DNA from: Gemmatimonadales bacterium
Lineage (GTDB): Bacteria; Gemmatimonadota; Gemmatimonadetes; Gemmatimonadales; GWC2-71-9
Reading direction: 5' to 3'
DNA length: 64,000 bases
Assembly: GCA_036279355.1 (NCBI GenBank)
Contig: DASUJH010000060.1
Coordinates: forward strand, 1-64,000
Of the stretch, positions 63,844 through 64,000 are shown piece after piece; within the stretch, counting starts at the first letter, position 1, and each line of letters begins with the position of its first letter. Below the pieces are notes generated by a model. That model saw nothing but the letters and a program-made list of their open reading frames with translations. It was not told the DNA's origin and searched no databases. The position numbers and the translations under genes were made by a program.

Positions 63844-64000
63844 CTAATCCTCGTCGTGTCGCGCCGGCCGGCGCGTCCGCTTGAGCGCACCGCGGCGGCG
63901 CTTCCGGTCGAGGCGCTGAGCCTTTGCCGCCGCAGGCGGGCGAGTCCGCTTGCGCGGCTTCCGCTCCGCCAGCGCGCGCCGCACCACTTCTTTCAATCGC
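63844..64000 (-). CDS. arfB: 3' end of ArfB-like ribosome-rescue hydrolase, cut by window
   Basis: The last 51 residues of a gene entering from the right edge, ending TAG at 63844-63846. The reading is RLKEVVRRALAERKPRKRTR, then a basic tail with KAQRLDRKRRRGALKRTRR and HDED. This matches the C-terminal tail of ArfB/YaeJ peptidyl-tRNA hydrolases, which inserts in the empty mRNA channel of stalled ribosomes; the usual form is RPTKPS..AK..RL..KKRRG..K..R. The GGQ catalytic domain would be beyond the window. Nine bases from its stop the methyltransferase starts. Confidence 0.75.
   Translation of the reverse strand, partial: RLKEVVRRALAERKPRKRTRPPAAAKAQRLDRKRRRGALKRTRRPARHDED

Overview
This 64 kb window is chromosomal DNA from a very GC-rich (roughly 70% by eye), densely coded bacterium. 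The best guess is the phylum Gemmatimonadota. That guess is inference from gene content and is not proven here: an MglA-type GTPase next to a roadblock protein, a B12-dependent ribonucleotide reductase, a bacillithiol-type deacetylase, DUF885 and S9 peptidases, and a long array of MacB/FtsX-type permeases behind a TolC protein. No tRNA, rRNA, CRISPR array, insertion sequence or prophage was seen. Most genes are on short same-strand runs with 1-4 bp stop/start overlaps (ATGA, GTGA, TTGA, CTGA), so translational coupling is common.

Layout. 1-5.7 kb: tail of a TonB-like protein, nrdJ (class II ribonucleotide reductase), then a convergent chrA/DUF1259 pair. 5.9-13 kb: small genes, DoxX, an aldo/keto reductase, CcdA, ispG, a peroxiredoxin-like lipoprotein whose catalytic Cys is Asp, and a DUF885 peptidase gene with an internal deletion. 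13.2-21 kb: amidohydrolase, pyruvate kinase, PhnP-like hydrolase, glucose-6-phosphate isomerase, a secreted beta-lactamase-fold protein and a class II aldolase, so three glycolytic steps lie within 6 kb. 21-23 kb: YtxH, YihY/BrkB and a small SnoaL-like lipoprotein.

23-29.3 kb is a core-information block in one direction: SRP RNA (ffs), dnaX, ybaB, recR, a small membrane protein, a roadblock (MglB-like) protein, mglA, pgsA and cinA. The SRP RNA has an unusual apical loop, and a long inverted repeat ends on the dnaX start codon. 29.8-31.7 kb: grpE and dnaJ. 31.7-35.6 kb: two divergent paralogous TPR proteins, one fused to an HD-GYP domain, flanking a lipoprotein.

35.8-53.1 kb is one long minus-strand run. 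In transcription order it reads tolC-like, macA-like, one ABC ATPase, four FtsX permeases (apparently two duplicated pairs), DUF4349 lipoprotein, bshB1-like deacetylase, cysteine desulfurase, mnmA, S9 peptidase, YvlD-like membrane protein and ppk1. 53.2-64 kb: a secreted unknown, a creatininase-family protein lacking its usual second metal motif, a 1351-residue NtrY-like sensor kinase, an S41 protease without a PDZ domain, comM, a SnoaL-like protein, a LCM-type methyltransferase and the 3' end of an arfB-like gene.

Most noteworthy: (1) the SRP RNA without a GNRA apical tetraloop; (2) the repeat-built hairpin over the dnaX start, with the same 17-mer in the nrdJ linker; (3) the one-ATPase/four-permease export locus; (4) three enzyme-family proteins that lost catalytic or regulatory parts (Prx Cys to Asp, creatininase without NGH, S41 without PDZ); (5) the TPR/HD-GYP paralogue pair around a palindromic site. 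All coordinates and motifs are read by eye; no homology search was run.
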